Shown here: positions 1 to 12,208 of the stretch, in pieces | Position numbering within the stretch: position 1 is the first letter of the stretch | Layout: each line of letters begins with the position of its first letter | Origin: Fusarium oxysporum f. sp. lycopersici 4287 | Lineage: Eukaryota > Ascomycota > Sordariomycetes > Hypocreales > Nectriaceae | Assembly (NCBI RefSeq): GCF_000149955.1 | Contig: NC_030994.1 | Coordinates: 2,347,071 to 2,411,070, forward strand | Direction of reading: 5' to 3' | Length of the DNA: 64,000 nt | Translations under genes and position numbers: made by a program | Notes under the pieces: model-generated | What the model was told of the DNA's origin: nothing | The model's input: only the letters and a program-made list of their open reading frames with translations | The model's database searches: none

Positions 1-1213
1 AATGTGCTGTGATGAAGTGAATTCGTTGTTGCCAGTATCTCAAAATAGGGGTTCTCAGTTAATTACAGGCTCAGGAGCAGTCCGCATGTAATGCATTGTC
101 TTGTCTTGTCCTCCAGTCTCAGCCTCTTATGTATTGATGATGATGATTTGGGGGCGTGCGTGTTCCACCAGATACGACCTCGTCCATCCAGGCCATCTCG
201 GCTGTTGATTAGCCATCAAATCGATACGGAGAAGTCATATCCATTAACTAGCCATTAAACAAATAGAAACCTTCTCCTCATCTGCTCATCAAGTCTCGAA
301 CAGGGCAAGGGGGGTCGTATCACCGCCTGTTTGCGGGGGCGTAAGGACTATCCAAGGTTATTTGATCAATGCACGGATATTGACGACACACGAGGAGAAG
401 AAGAAGAAGAAGAAGAAGAAGAAGAAGAAGAATGTTGTGTTGCATTTATCTGACAATCTCGATGGATGGAAACTATCGTTCGAGTTTAACCTGAGCGACA
501 TAATCATAAGCTGAAAGATATCACTGTAGCATTTGGTCTGTCATGGAGAGTTTATGAAGAGTGTCTTAGACTTTTCCTCCTGACGTACGTTTTCAACCAC
601 GTTGTCACATCTCCAGACCAATTTATTGAGCCTCTAACCGTTTTCACACTGATCATCACCTCTTTGTTCTGAACCGTTATATCATCATCTCTTCTTTCAA
701 TCCGCATCCGTAGGTGGAAAAAAGGTTCACTCAAAGAACCTGAACTTCCCAACCTCATGCACACCCTTTCTCGACATCACACGCCCCCCTCCCCTCTCTA
801 TCAAATTCCCCTTGAACTACCAGAAAAAGCCGCTAATTCCAGGGGACCTTCTGCCCTAGGGACAGCTGGAGTGGATCTTGCAGTGAACCCCTCCCCCTAA
901 CAGATGCGCTGTGCGCGTGGGCGTCGGGTCGCGTGTGGGGCAAAAGGGAGAGCCCACCTCAGGAAATGGCTAAGGTAAGGTAGCTTTAGCTCTAAAGGTA
1001 GAACCCGTCCCTTGGAAACTTCCATTAATTACGGCCACTACAAGTGCCTCTTGTCTTTAGAGCTGAGCTCCCGTCTCATTTCTCCCTCCATCATTCTCAT
1101 TCTCAACTCTTCATCTCTTTGCGCCTTCAACTGTGATACCCAATTCCATACTCCTCGACCTTTAGCTTTAATTCTCTCAGCTTCTATCATATCAACCTTC
1201 TGTAATCAGCAAT
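1..1213. other. intergenic, no gene seen
   Basis: I see no supportable gene here. The stretch carries a GAA/AAG microsatellite around 392-432 and a pyrimidine-rich segment (about 1040-1210) just upstream of the next gene, which fits a 5' leader on the plus strand. Confidence 0.6.
392..432. repeat. (GAA)n microsatellite
   Basis: About twelve tandem copies of AAG/GAA lie in non-coding DNA. Nothing links it to a gene. It is a likely length-variable site. Confidence 0.9.
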
Positions 1214-1873
1214 ATGACTCTCACCGATGAAGAGCTCGACCGCGACTGGCAGCCCAGTGGCCGTCGCCCTCAATCGTCCGTATCCCCCTATACTCACCTC
1301 AATTGAAGACGCCCGCCATGTCGTCTACAAAATCAATGTGATCGCGAACCAAGACCTAACACGCCTCTCTCGTATAGTACCATCGCCCGCTCTTTTAGTG
1401 CAGAGTTGATGGACATCTTCCGCATCGAGAACTCGCTCACCGATCTGGATCAGCAAGTCCACGATAAGTTGGTCTACCACTTGCTCACCGTTTCACATCA
1501 GAAACCTTGCATCTAACCGCCTTTCACCTTCAGGAAGCAAACAGTCGACAAGAACACCGAAGAACTCGCCTCTCTCGAAGCCCGCATCCGCGAAATGGAA
1601 GATCGCCTACGTCGCTCTGTAGGCGGCAGCACCCAGCAGCGCTCTCCTCTGCCACAGGTCCAGACACAGACCGCCAACCAGTCCCAGACTCAGCAGCAGC
1701 AGCCAAGCTCCCTCGATGCTCCCACGGACGACTCCAAGGCTCGCTCACGACCGGGAACGGCCCGCGCTGCTCAGCAAGCTCCCTCCTCGGGCAACATGCC
1801 CCCGACCCCGGGTGCCAGTGAAGGTGAATACTACGTCGTCACCCGCGATGACTTGCAAGACGGCCCGCGCTGA
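1214..1873 (+). CDS. small coiled-coil protein, unrecognised
   Basis: I do not recognise the family. A three-exon model fits: 1214-1275, 1378-1467 and 1534-1873, giving 492 nt or 163 residues. The second intron (1468-1533) has a CTAAC branch site and a CAG acceptor. The first is less certain: its donor is GTCCGT, and an acceptor at 1353 instead of 1377 also keeps the frame. The middle of the protein (roughly residues 25-75) is a short, charged alpha-helical or coiled-coil segment rich in Glu, Asp, Leu and Lys. It is followed by a long Gln/Ser/Pro-rich disordered tail and ends in a short conserved-looking block with EGEYYVV. The pattern suggests a small subunit of a larger complex, but this is inference only. 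The start was chosen because it opens the only frame that joins cleanly to the later exons. Confidence 0.6.
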
Positions 1874-2943
1874 CGAATATTTTTGACTTTTTATAAAGAT
1901 GGAGATCATGAATAAAGCAATCTGACCTTTTTTGCTGCTCCCTTTCTCTCCATGAACCATTCAATTCTGTCGAGGGCAACTCTCACTCACCACCGCCAGT
2001 CAGCCTCTTACAAGAGAGATGTCGCCCCTCATGAGCTAGTGGACGGTAGCGGGCGCGGAGAACTAACGGCTGAGCTGCATGCAACCCTTGGCCAGACCGC
2101 AATTCGCACTCCAACCCGACCGTTCATCTTTATGGGGAACATGTTTCAAGACTCACTCGGCGCGCCCCTCGACAACTGGCCAATTCATTGTTTCGAAGAA
2201 AGCCACGAATTACAGCCGAGGCGCATTAATAACGTCAAACGCCCCCGACTATTTTTTTTTATTGATAATGCTTTCCGGTTGCTGGAGGAGTTTTCAGGAG
2301 CCGGGGGGAAATCAACGGCGCATCCCCAGCCTGGATGTCCCCCCCCTCCTCCCCCCCTCCTTTTTTTGTCGTTCGCTACCAAGATTCCCGGCGTTCATAG
2401 AGGCAGCATTTGCAACATCATTTTATCATCATTATTTTCATCCTCTCGCTTCAACTGTTGCGTTAGGCTGCTGCATATTGTTTATGGGAGGATAGCGTCC
2501 ACGTCCACGTCTAGCATAGGTGTGGATGTGTATGAGTGCGTGGATTGGATGGACTGGACTGAGACTGTTTGTATGAGATGAGATGAGATGCGATGGAATG
2601 AATAGGACCGGAACGTATTTGGATGGACTGGTATGCATGTCACAATTGATAGCAAGTGCATCAACAGTACCTCAATCGACTTGAATTCACGGCCGAAATA
2701 ATGAGGTTTATATGTATCTTTTCCAGTTACGGGTGGAAATACACGGGTAATCCTTTACCTTGTCACTTGAACAATGCCTCACTTCTGCCCTTGAGTTCTG
2801 ATATCGCGTTGACTTTATTACACATGACTGGCTCTAGCTCTTCTCATCTTACAATGCATCACAATAGCCGACCTGTATCGCCAGCTCCAGAATTACATAC
2901 CGACATGCTCTAAAATGCTGAACGCGAATCCACACTACCACCA
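1874..2943. other. intergenic between convergent genes
   Basis: This non-coding stretch follows the coiled-coil gene and precedes the 3' end of the minus-strand protease gene. It holds a C-rich run near 2338-2360 and a few imperfect copies of the pentamer GAGAT at about 2574-2592. The 209-codon open frame at 1952-2581 has no recognisable domain, unusual low-complexity composition and no splice or leader context, so I do not call it. Confidence 0.5.
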
Positions 2944-4352
2944 CTACCATTCATCGATATCATCGAGATCCTTGTTGGCAAACCCGACTTTGTTGTTCTC
3001 GAGATCAAATGCAACATATAAAGCCTTGAGCGCAATATCGCCAATGATGGTAACACCCAAGCTCTCTGCACTCTGCAAACCGCCCCAGCAGTAGTCCGAA
3101 TCGTTGTCGGTTGTGCTGTAGCTGAGGTACGGTCCAGGAATCTTCAGAATGTGCTCTGTGCCTGGCACCTTGAACATCAACTCTGGAAGATCGTTGGAAA
3201 ACTTGCAAGGAAACGTGAACGAGTCACCGAGACGAGGATCAACACGCATGTCTGGCACGTCGTACCAGTACATACTGGCAAGATCTCCGGGCAGAAACAG
3301 CAGCGTCGTTCCCGTGTCGATAGTAGCCTCAAAGGTGTGTGCCATCCAGACTTGACGAAGACCGGCCCAGGCTGTGGTATCGAATGTGACGTCCCAATGG
3401 GGGCTATCCTCTCGCGTGGCCATCCACGAAATGTTGTCCTTGGCTCGGCTCTCGTCAATATAACCGAAATCGAAGCGACCTGTCGCATTTCGACGCATAT
3501 CAACAGTGAAGACTGGATCATCGAGTAGTGGACGAAGCTTATCAAGGAGAGACGGAGTCGGAGGGTCGATGTTGCTAGGAAGAGACTTGGCAAGGCCCAA
3601 GATGCCAGTGAGTTCAGTTTCACGCTCAAAGCGAGGAGCAACGATCTGAGCAGACTGGATAGCTGTGTTTTTGAGTTCAAAGTCTCCCAGGCGGACGGTA
3701 TCGAGGTAGACGATGCCATCAGCATGAGTTCCGTCGACTATCAAACAGGTCAGCATACCATGTCCCGACGGCATGGAACGAGAGATGATTCTCACCATAC
3801 TCGACTTCCCATACAGCATCGCGAAGTCGGTGAGATGTCTTGGAAGAGTTTGGCTTGTATCGAGGAGCCCAGGGACCTTCAGGGTTGGCTCGATAGATTG
3901 TGTCTGTAGATTGCACCCACCTGAAGTGGAGGTCAGCATAAATCATTCGTATCTCAGGGCATGCCTCTCACAAGTCTGCAGAGCCAGTGTCGAGGGCCAT
4001 CTTGAGGGTCTGAGGCGGAGTTCCAACTTTGACGTCGGCGATGTAGATTTCATCTGCCCCAAGGGGCTTCACATCGACACGACCATCTGCAGAATGGTTA
4101 GCATATGAATGTACGACAAGTATTAGAGTCAATACCGTCATCAAGAAGTGAGAATGCAGACAAAGTCTCTGGAGAGACAGCCTTCCCCCATTTCTGATGA
4201 GCTGCGACCCATTCTCGAACGAAATCGGGCTTGGAATTCGAGTTCTTGGCAGCTTCGAGAGAAAATCCCTTTCGGCCTTTGTGCTGAGGAGTGGCAGCAG
4301 TAGAAGAAATGCTGACTACCAAGAGCACAGCAAGAAAAGCGAGGCTCCTCAT
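2944..4352 (-). CDS. secreted pepsin-type aspartic protease
   Basis: This is an A1-family aspartyl endopeptidase, probably secreted or vacuolar. Four exons are read on the minus strand: 4136-4352, 3972-4086, 3796-3920 and 2944-3737. They total 1,251 nt (416 residues), and the three introns are 49-58 nt. The N terminus is a typical signal peptide (about residues 1-20) followed by a propeptide. The first catalytic aspartate lies in ALDTGSADLW near residue 105 and the second in ATIDTGTTLLFLP near residue 293. The flap region reads VEY followed by VDGTHADG across the third splice junction, with the flap tyrosine kept. Two cysteines in the C-terminal lobe (in FTFPCKF and SDYCWGG) are placed for the usual disulfide. 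Length and layout match fungal aspergillopepsin/penicillopepsin-like enzymes. The substrate cannot be read from sequence, and no GPI or membrane anchor is visible. Confidence 0.93.
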
Positions 4353-5425
4353 GATTTAGATTGAAGGAGACGAGTTGAGGGTTGGTAAAGAGGGTGAAAG
4401 AGAAAGAGAAAGTTGAGAAGAAGAACAACGAGATAAGCAAGAGTTGACTGGATGTTGTAATACACAGGAAGGTGTAACTGAGAGAGATTGACGAAGGAAA
4501 CAGAGGAAGAAGGAGGGAAAACCGGAACTTGGTAGACAGCGTCAGTGAATCATCTAAATATCAGAGCCAGAGGGAGGTGCTACAGTTACAGCTATCAACA
4601 CTGCCGGATACTTTCTCGGCCAAGACAGTCTAACACTACCTGTCAAAACCTGTTTACTATTGCAGAAATTTAGCTCCCGGTATCCTCGCAACGTCTCATT
4701 CGAGTAGTATAAGCCGAGACCCCTATATCGCCAACCTCCATATCTAGGTTCTCGGCCACGCTCTGTACCACCCAAAATTCACTCCCTGTAGACGAGCCCA
4801 TCACCTCGCGCCGACCATTACGCAACCTCTTGTAATCATGTCGTTTTTCTCGCCTGCAGCTCCAGGGACAAACACGGGAACCTGCAACTGCGACGTAACA
4901 ATGCATGAATATCCAATCCACGTCTCTGGTAGCAACAATCGACGACGGCACATTGGATATTCCATTTTGGAGAAGACAGATATGGGGGGACCTGTACTCG
5001 ACTTGGGCCATGAGATTGGCTCACAAGACCATGAGGATGGGTAACGACACTACTAAGCTAGGTAGCTAGACATGGACGTGGAACGGGTAGAGACAGGAAA
5101 GGACACGATATAATGCTTCGTTACTCGCGGATCCGTCGACCAATGTATCTAAGCGATACGGCCCGTGGAACAGGACCGACATATCCGTATTACCTGACTT
5201 CACTAAACATCTCACATTTGATCCCGTTCATCATTCATCGGTGAGAAATTCATATGTCCCTCTTCATGGTATTCTACTTCATATGGTAAGTATAGTCAGA
5301 GTCAGATATTCTATCGTTCGTCATCTGACCCGGTATCAATCAACCAAGATGCGTATCAACAGCCAGCTCCACCTTCTTCTTTTTCGTTATAAGAAAGTCA
5401 AGATCAAAAGTCAATACGCCGTCGT
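4353..5425. other. intergenic, protease promoter and LHS1 3' flank
   Basis: The segment 4353-4550 is purine-rich on the plus strand, so it is a pyrimidine-rich leader on the minus strand directly upstream of the protease start. This fits its 5' UTR and promoter. The rest shows nothing I can support as a gene. Confidence 0.55.
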
Positions 5426-8400
5426 CTATAGTTCGTCGTGAGCCTGCTTCTTCTCTCCCTCGCTCTTCTTGCTCTTCTCATTCTTCTCGTTCTCCTTCTT
5501 CATATCATTGAGCAACTTCTCGAGCTGCTCCTTATCGATCTCACCGTCCTTCATGAAGTCCTCAGCGTTAAGCTGCACTGTCTCTTGTGATGCCTCTCCG
5601 CTTGTTGTCTTGCTCTTCTTGCTCTTCTTCTTGGCCTCCTTGGCAGCCTTCTTGGCTTGTCGGTTCTTCTCCTCCACCTTTCTGGCACCCTTGAGGGCGG
5701 CCTCAACGCTGACCTTCTCGAGCTTGTCACGCTTGGTCTTGAGGTCCTTGATGAGGAGCACAGGGTCGGCAGTGGCAGCAAGCTTAGACTGCTTGGCCTC
5801 GAGGTTATTCAACCAGTCCAGAGTGGCCTTGTGAAGATCAATGACTTCCTTGAGATCCTCCAAAGTGTACAGAGGAGGAATAGGTCCCTTCTCTCTAATG
5901 ACTTGCTCCATCTTGCGGGCCTCCGCAACCGCAGGATCTTCGTCTTCCAGTCCGTCAAAGTCACCTGTGGCCTTCTCTTGTGCAGCCTCTGTGCTGGGAG
6001 ACTCAACTGATGAAGATGCAGAGGCGGACTCAGAGGCAGACTTGTGCCAACTCTCATGCTCGGCAATCTGCCCCTTGATCTTGTCAACGAATCCCTGGGT
6101 GTTCTCCAGAGTCTGCTTTAGTGCAGTAAGGTATTCAGGTCGCTTCTCGGTCTCTTCAACTCTCTTCTGAATGGGTGTGACCAGGTCCTTGAGAACCTTG
6201 AGCTTGGACTTAAGAACATCCTTGCTAGCCTCTGCACCATCAGCATAGAGCCAGTCACTTGTCTCGCTGGCAAGTTCTGCCAACTTGGTCCTCTCCTTCT
6301 CGGTAGAAGCCGCGATAAAGGCATCTCCCTCAAGGAGATCCCTAATCTTGTAGGTGAATGCCTCAAGCTGGTTGAGAGCCTCCTCTCGCTGTAGGCGCGC
6401 CTTGTCAGACGCAGCAAAGGCCTTGAGACGGTCCTTAGACTTGGAAATCTCGGCCGGTGTAAGGGCAGGAATACCACGGTTCTCAATGGTGATCTCAACA
6501 GGGATACCAACAATCTCTCGCTTCTTGGCCTCAGGCTTGACCTCCTCGGTGCTTCCAGAAGCGGCAGAGTCGGCTGCTGAAGCGGTAGCCGACTCAGGAG
6601 AGGCAGTGGAAGAAGAAGACTTGTCATCCTTCATCTCTTCCTCAGAGCCTTCACCCTCCTTGAGAGGCTTCTGATCCTTCTTGCCAAAACCAAACAAATT
6701 CTTGACACCATCTACAAGGCCTTCCTTAACCTCGGCCTCGCACTCAACAGCAGCCTTGGCAATCTCAACCTCACCATTCTCGCCGCTGAGCTTGACACCG
6801 AGCTTGAAGCGAACCTCAGACTCAACGCAAGAGGGGTACTTCTGCTTGATAGCAGCGATAGTGGCAGTCAAGTTCTTGGTAGTCAGAGTCTTAACATTCT
6901 TCTCATCAGAGCCAATTTGCTGGTAGAAAGTAGCAGTGAAGTCCTTCTCGTTGGTGAATGTAAGCTCCTTAGGGGCAGCGCCTTGAGGGGAGACGGCAGA
7001 CCAGAGTCGCTGGTGCTGAGTCTTTCCCTCCTTGGCCTCCCACTTCACACCAGAGGGGTAGAAACCACCCTCGGCAATTCGGATCTCCTTGACACGGAAG
7101 CTGGGGCTGAGCTCAGCAGCGCGGAAGCCAGCACCGAAAACGGCGGCCTCATCAGAGTTGACGTTGGATCGAATCTTCTCAGGAGAGCCAGAGACCTTCT
7201 CAAGGACCTTCTGGACGAAAGGAGTGCGAGAAGCACCACCGTGAAGGATGACAGAGTCGATGTCAATGATGTCGAGGTTAGCGGCCTTCAGGGCATCGTT
7301 GATAACAACAGTGATTCTCTCAGCATGCTCAGCAGCCATCTCCTCGAATTGGGTGCGGGTAATCTTGTATCGGAAGTCGATGTCCTCGTACAAGCCCTCG
7401 AAGCTGGCTCCGGTGTTCTGGTTGGCACTCAAGACATGGCGAACCTTCTCGACCTGGTTGGTGAGCTTCGCAATGGCGCGGCCGTGGGACTTGACGCTCT
7501 CAGCAGCGACAGAAGCCCTCTGAGCGGCCTTGGACTCGACGAATTGCTTGACCATATCATCTAGAATGAGGTAGTTGAGGGAGTCACCGCCAAGAGTGCG
7601 GTCCCAACCAGCGCCTAGGACGTGAACCTCCTGAACGGTCTTGTTGAACTTGCCAATATCCTTAATAGATCGGCCTTGGAACTTCAAGATGGTAGCCTTG
7701 GTGGAGCCAGCGCCCATGTCGAAAATGATGTTGTACTCGGGCTTAGATCCATTGCTGACGTTGGGGAACTCCCGGGTAGTAGCGTAGTTCAAACCAACGG
7801 CGAGACCATCGCTGAGAAGCCCCAGAACCTTAAGACCAGCAAGCTCAGCAGCTGTCTGAAGAGCCCGCTTCTCATCGGCGGTGTAGAAAGGAGGAACAGT
7901 CAGGACAATGGAGCGTACGGTGGTTCCGTCACCAGCGGCCACCTCAGCGTTCTTCTGGATGCTCTGCAGCTCCATAGCGAGCAGCTCCTCAACCATCCAA
8001 GCTTCCACATCGTCAGTAAAAGACTTGCTCTTGAATGCGGCGGTGCCTCGTGTAGGATGGGACTGCAATTGCAGCGCAGGGTGTCGGGCAGCGTACTCCT
8101 GAACCACAGAATCTTGAGTGGTCAGGCCGAGGATGGTCTTGAGGTTCGGGTAGACGTCGCTGGGGAATCGAGAGGCGAGAGCCATGGCGTCGGCACCGTA
8201 GGCCCTCTCGGGGTATTCGCCCTTCTGAGGTCCATTTCTGGAGGGCTTAAAGACAACGGCGGAGGTTTCTTTTCGTCGGGAGTCCTTCGTTAGGACAATC
8301 TCTAAAGGAATCCCAGGCTTGACAAGAGTGGCCTTGATGTACTCGGTACCAAGGTCGACACCCAGAACAGCTGAAATTGCGAAAACATTTGTGGTGAAGA

Positions 8401-8449
8401 GGAAGATTGTCGCCAAAAGCGTCATGAGTGGCGAGACTCGAGATGCCAT
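5426..8449 (-). CDS. LHS1: ER-lumen Hsp70 relative Lhs1/GRP170
   Basis: This is a single uninterrupted 1,007-residue frame. A signal peptide (about residues 1-24, ending NVFAISA) leads into an Hsp70 ATPase domain with the phosphate-1 motif VLGVDLGTEY, the phosphate-2 motif IIFDMGAGSTKATI near residue 243 and the adenosine motif LHGGASRTPF near residue 400. After the substrate-binding beta domain comes a long acidic Ser/Glu/Lys insertion (about 590-625), an extended helical lid, and a Lys-rich tail ending in the ER-retrieval signal HDEL. The length, well above the roughly 650-670 of ordinary Hsp70s, and the insertion are typical of the GRP170/Lhs1 branch. In yeast this protein serves as a nucleotide exchange factor for Kar2/BiP and as a holdase during translocation. 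Stress control through the unfolded protein response is expected from family knowledge; I did not verify an upstream element. Confidence 0.96.
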   Translation of the reverse strand: MASRVSPLMTLLATIFLFTTNVFAISAVLGVDLGTEYIKATLVKPGIPLEIVLTKDSRRKETSAVVFKPSRNGPQKGEYPERAYGADAMALASRFPSDVYPNLKTILGLTTQDSVVQEYAARHPALQLQSHPTRGTAAFKSKSFTDDVEAWMVEELLAMELQSIQKNAEVAAGDGTTVRSIVLTVPPFYTADEKRALQTAAELAGLKVLGLLSDGLAVGLNYATTREFPNVSNGSKPEYNIIFDMGAGSTKATILKFQGRSIKDIGKFNKTVQEVHVLGAGWDRTLGGDSLNYLILDDMVKQFVESKAAQRASVAAESVKSHGRAIAKLTNQVEKVRHVLSANQNTGASFEGLYEDIDFRYKITRTQFEEMAAEHAERITVVINDALKAANLDIIDIDSVILHGGASRTPFVQKVLEKVSGSPEKIRSNVNSDEAAVFGAGFRAAELSPSFRVKEIRIAEGGFYPSGVKWEAKEGKTQHQRLWSAVSPQGAAPKELTFTNEKDFTATFYQQIGSDEKNVKTLTTKNLTATIAAIKQKYPSCVESEVRFKLGVKLSGENGEVEIAKAAVECEAEVKEGLVDGVKNLFGFGKKDQKPLKEGEGSEEEMKDDKSSSSTASPESATASAADSAASGSTEEVKPEAKKREIVGIPVEITIENRGIPALTPAEISKSKDRLKAFAASDKARLQREEALNQLEAFTYKIRDLLEGDAFIAASTEKERTKLAELASETSDWLYADGAEASKDVLKSKLKVLKDLVTPIQKRVEETEKRPEYLTALKQTLENTQGFVDKIKGQIAEHESWHKSASESASASSSVESPSTEAAQEKATGDFDGLEDEDPAVAEARKMEQVIREKGPIPPLYTLEDLKEVIDLHKATLDWLNNLEAKQSKLAATADPVLLIKDLKTKRDKLEKVSVEAALKGARKVEEKNRQAKKAAKEAKKKSKKSKTTSGEASQETVQLNAEDFMKDGEIDKEQLEKLLNDMKKENEKNEKSKKSEGEKKQAHDEL

Positions 8450-9858
8450 GATGGTGGTTTTGGTGGGGTGCGCTCAGTTGCGCACACCAATTCACAGAGA
8501 GTATGTCTTTTTTATCAACGAGGAGCGTTGCCTCTTGAGAAAAGAGAGCAAAAAGACGATATCGTCTATGGGCAGGAAAATAAAAAGCCCGGAGAAACTC
8601 TTTTCTTTGTATATATAAGTTAAAGAAGAGAGAGAGGACTGGACGATGTGGCCAGAATGGAGACCTCTTCCAATGGGGGAGCAAGAAGCCACGATGGCTG
8701 TTAGAAGCTAAGTTAGTGGAAGCGTCCAGCCACTCATGGAAAGAGGACAGCTAACAATAGGTATTATAGCGGCGGTGACGTTAGTTCTAATGCAAGGCTG
8801 AGAGACAGATAAGACAGAAAACTCGAAATTATTGGGGCGATAAGAATTTACAGTGGAACATTCGAGTCAAGGCCTCGCTCTAGCATAGAGTTCGCTTGAC
8901 ACATCAAAGCCCCAGGGATTCCCCAGCTACCGACCGAATAGTGACAAGTGGCCTATTTGGTCTCAGAAGTTCATGATGTTTGGTAATTAGGCTATAACTT
9001 ATGATGGCGTGGAGGTAATCTTGGGTAATTTCATGATCATACTGACTCGATTCGCAATTGCATAGTATGATTTGGGGATAAGAGTTGAACTTTGAGATAG
9101 ACATCATACGGTTGACTAGACGTATGAACGTTTCTCTAACTACTATGCAAACAAGACATGTTTCTCGGTGTTTGATCTCATAGAGTATCAGGTCTACCTG
9201 AAAGCAATATCCAGTGCTGTCTCATTATGGCCTTATCATGAGATTGAACGCACGTGGCCTTTGCTCTTCTTCTTCAGTGAACAAAATGTGGTCAATTTCT
9301 CTACCAATAACATGACACTTTGAGCTCCCCACATTCTCCAAGACCCCTGTCAACCCTACGACGGCACACTTTCGAGCTCTAGCTTCGGCCCTCAGCCTTG
9401 CCATGAGGCAACATAACATGTACAGCATCATATAATGAGACGATACTCTTGACGTAATATGTAGTCCCGATCTTCATGGTAGTCTTTGAACCATACTATA
9501 ACTCAATGGCTCAGTTTACAATCTTCACATGACTTTGAATCATGTGTCACACATCAAACACATTTGGCGGGTATCCATTCACATTATTTACCTACTGCCC
9601 AATCCCCGGAAGGCCTATTTTGTTACAAAGGTATAGAGAACTCCAACCGAAACCGTGGCCAGATGTATATCCGAGTCCCAAAATCATCAAAACCCCAAAA
9701 TGCAAAGTCCTCAAGTCCACCGTCCGTCCCCTGGCTATTCGCCCTAGATAGAAGTCTTGACTTGTAAACGCCGTCATCTCATGGTGTACATTTGCCTCCG
9801 GGAGATAAAAGGAGATTCGTAAGTTTGTGTGTTTACCGCATGCCATGTTTCGAGGTAC
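8450..9858. other. intergenic, LHS1 promoter side
   Basis: The part next to 8450 should hold the LHS1 promoter and leader, with T-rich and pyrimidine-rich sequence on the minus strand. From about 8700 to 9850 I see no coding sequence with a domain or splice signals; short open frames there look random. Confidence 0.55.
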
Positions 9859-11349
9859 TTAAGCCTCATCGCCGCGTCGTCCGCCTCGACCAGCACCACC
9901 ACGACCGCGGCCGCGGCCACGACCATCACCGCGGAATCCACCTCGACCACGGTGCTCACCTCGTCCGCGACCTCGGTGGTTGCCACCTTCGTTACGGGGA
10001 CCCTTTCGCTGCACCTGGTGGAATCCGTCGTTGGGATCAGCAGGGGCAGTGGTCTGATTTATTAGCATCTGATCGTATAATATGGAGTAAACAATCGACT
10101 TACCTCCGGGTGGTCATCAGCCCAAGAGTGGGTGTTGGCAACGCGAGTGGGAGCAGCAGCATCGGCCTCAACAGCCTCGGCAGGCTTCACATCGACCCAC
10201 TCCTGCGAAGCGGACAGATCGTTACTCGTGTCCCAATGGCTTTCGGCGACAGCATTAGCAGCGTCATCAGCAACACTGGCGTTGGCCAAGCCGTTGGAGG
10301 TGGAAGAAGGCTCAGTGACAACGGGAGCGGCGGTGTCGCCAGCCTCAATCTCGGTAGCGGCAGCGTGCGCAATAGTGGGATCGGTAGCAACTTCCTTAAC
10401 GTGCTCAGCGTCACCCTCAGCAGGCTGGGGCTCGTCAAAGTGAGTCTTGTACTCTTGAGCGAGGGCCTTGACCTTGGAGACTAAGTATTGTTAGAAGAGA
10501 CAAGTCTGAAATTAGGCTGGATGGGGATACTCACAAGAGGTCTGTAGTTGCTCGCCAGGTACGCTGAAAATCTGATCCTCAGAGCCATTGACAAGCTTCA
10601 GCATAGACTGGACAGCGTTCTCGTCACCAGAGTAGATGGCAAGAAGCACACCCTCGATAGCTTGGCTCTCATCAGAGTCGGGGTCCTGAGCTTCCTCGCG
10701 GCGGTAGGCAGCAAGTCGCAAGAATTGTGAGAGGACGAGGAGGTTGTCATGGAGAGCCTTGGTAGACTCAGCCTTGGCCTCTGCAACAGCATCGGCCTTG
10801 GCCTTCTCCAAGTTCTTCTCCCATTCTGCCTTGTCACTGGCGGCACGTGTGCGGTACTGCTCGTCAACCTTTTGGTATTGCACAAGCTGTTCCTCGTATT
10901 GCGCTAGCTGGGCTTGCAGAGCGGGCTTCTTGAGGATCTGGGCCTTCTGGTCGTTGTTGATGATTCGAGACTCGACCAATTCATCAAGGGACTTGCCGGG
11001 GTTCTGGCTCAGGAGGGAGTCGGTCTTGGAAGCGTTGGTCTAACGGCAAAGTCAGTATGACGATGATCGACAGTTGGGCTGCAACAAGGCAAAAAGGCAC
11101 GTACGATCTTCTTGTTGACATTTCGGATGTTCCTTTGTAGCCGTTAGCACTCTACCGTCTTTGCATATTAACTCAAACTCCAAAAACGTACTTTTGGATC
11201 TCCTTGATGTATGGGCTCTCGAAGCTGTCATCGCTGTTCTTATCGGCAGTGGCAGAGGCAACGCTGGGCGCAGGAGATTCGGTTCGCTCGAGGGCCTTGG
11301 CGGCCTTCTTCTTCGCGGACTTGGAAGGCTGAACAGCTTGAGCAGCCAT
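9859..11349 (-). CDS. RGG-tailed protein with Lys-rich N terminus (YAG7-like?)
   Basis: Five exons on the minus strand (11192-11349, 11105-11132, 10535-11039, 10104-10480, 9859-10053) total 1,263 nt and encode 420 residues, with introns of 50-65 nt. The N terminus is Lys/Ala-rich (KSAKKKAAKALE). A conserved-looking block SPYIKEIQKNIRNVNKKI crosses two splice junctions and is followed by a predicted helical region of about 150 residues rich in Glu, Ala and Gln, probably dimeric coiled coil. A disordered acidic linker follows, and then a C-terminal run of RGG/GRG repeats of about 45 residues, typical of RNA-binding, arginine-methylated tails. The layout reminds me of the fungal YAG7-like family, but I cannot confirm that without a search. 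A role in RNA or ribosome association is inference from the RGG tail. Confidence 0.85.
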
Positions 11350-12208
11350 CGCGGTAGGATGCAGAGATCGTGTGATTGTTGGTAGAGTTTGCGCGGAGAC
11401 GTTACGGCACTGTCAACGATGTGTACAACAGGCTTACAGAGGCGATGGTTCGTTGAGTGTTTAAGTAATTGAAAACGCTAAATGCTAGAGATGCGTTTAG
11501 AATGTTTTGGAGGAGAGAGAAGAGTTGAGTTTGGGAGAAGCAGTTGGTGGAGAAGAGTAAGGTGAGGTAGCTGAGCTGGAGCAGGAGAAGGAGAAGTCCG
11601 AGTTGTGGTACAACGAAGCTTTGCCTTGCCTGTCTGTGCCCGCCAGTGCCAGTGCCAGTACCAACACTAACCTCAGAGTGCCCAGGCAACCCCCTGCATT
11701 GACACTGTCATTGTTTCTGGCCGAGAATACGGGGCTGCCTATTGCTCTATACAATTATGGTCTAAGATGGTTTCACATTATGATGAATTTTAGGCTGGGT
11801 ACAGCATTTTCTTTATGAAGACTCATCCATTGTTTGTCCTAATCTATGTTGTTTGTACGGATAGAGACGGAGTGTTCTCTCGTTGGTCTGCATCATCGTC
11901 ATGACAAGGAAAAGCCCCACCCAACCGTCGCATTCAGCTGAGGTTAAGTGGATGAGGTGGTCTCGTGCGCAAGCGCCATGTTCTTTCAACCTCGCGATGC
12001 CCTCCTCCCGGTCGCGGAATCCGTCAGGGGTTATCATACAGTGGCTCAATTCCCAAGCCTGTAATAGTTGCCGTGTATGTGATACTGCTGTATCATGTCG
12101 GATGTCGCGGCTATGCCTGTATGGCTCTCAATGGCGGTGCGGCTCTTGAGGATCTTAACACTGTAAGTTCGGTGGGGTTTTGTTGTTTGTCGCAATTATT
12201 CGTTTTCT
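11350..12208. other. intergenic
   Basis: The first 300 bases are the leader and promoter of the minus-strand RGG gene. A purine-rich plus strand around 11500-11600 gives a pyrimidine-rich leader on the minus strand. The rest lies 3' of the CENP-W-like gene and shows nothing else. Confidence 0.5.

Noticed and set aside
6917..8293. Two long plus-strand frames (215 and 223 codons) inside LHS1
   Set aside because: Both lie fully antisense to the LHS1 ATPase-domain coding sequence and reflect its codon bias; they have no leader, splice or domain evidence.
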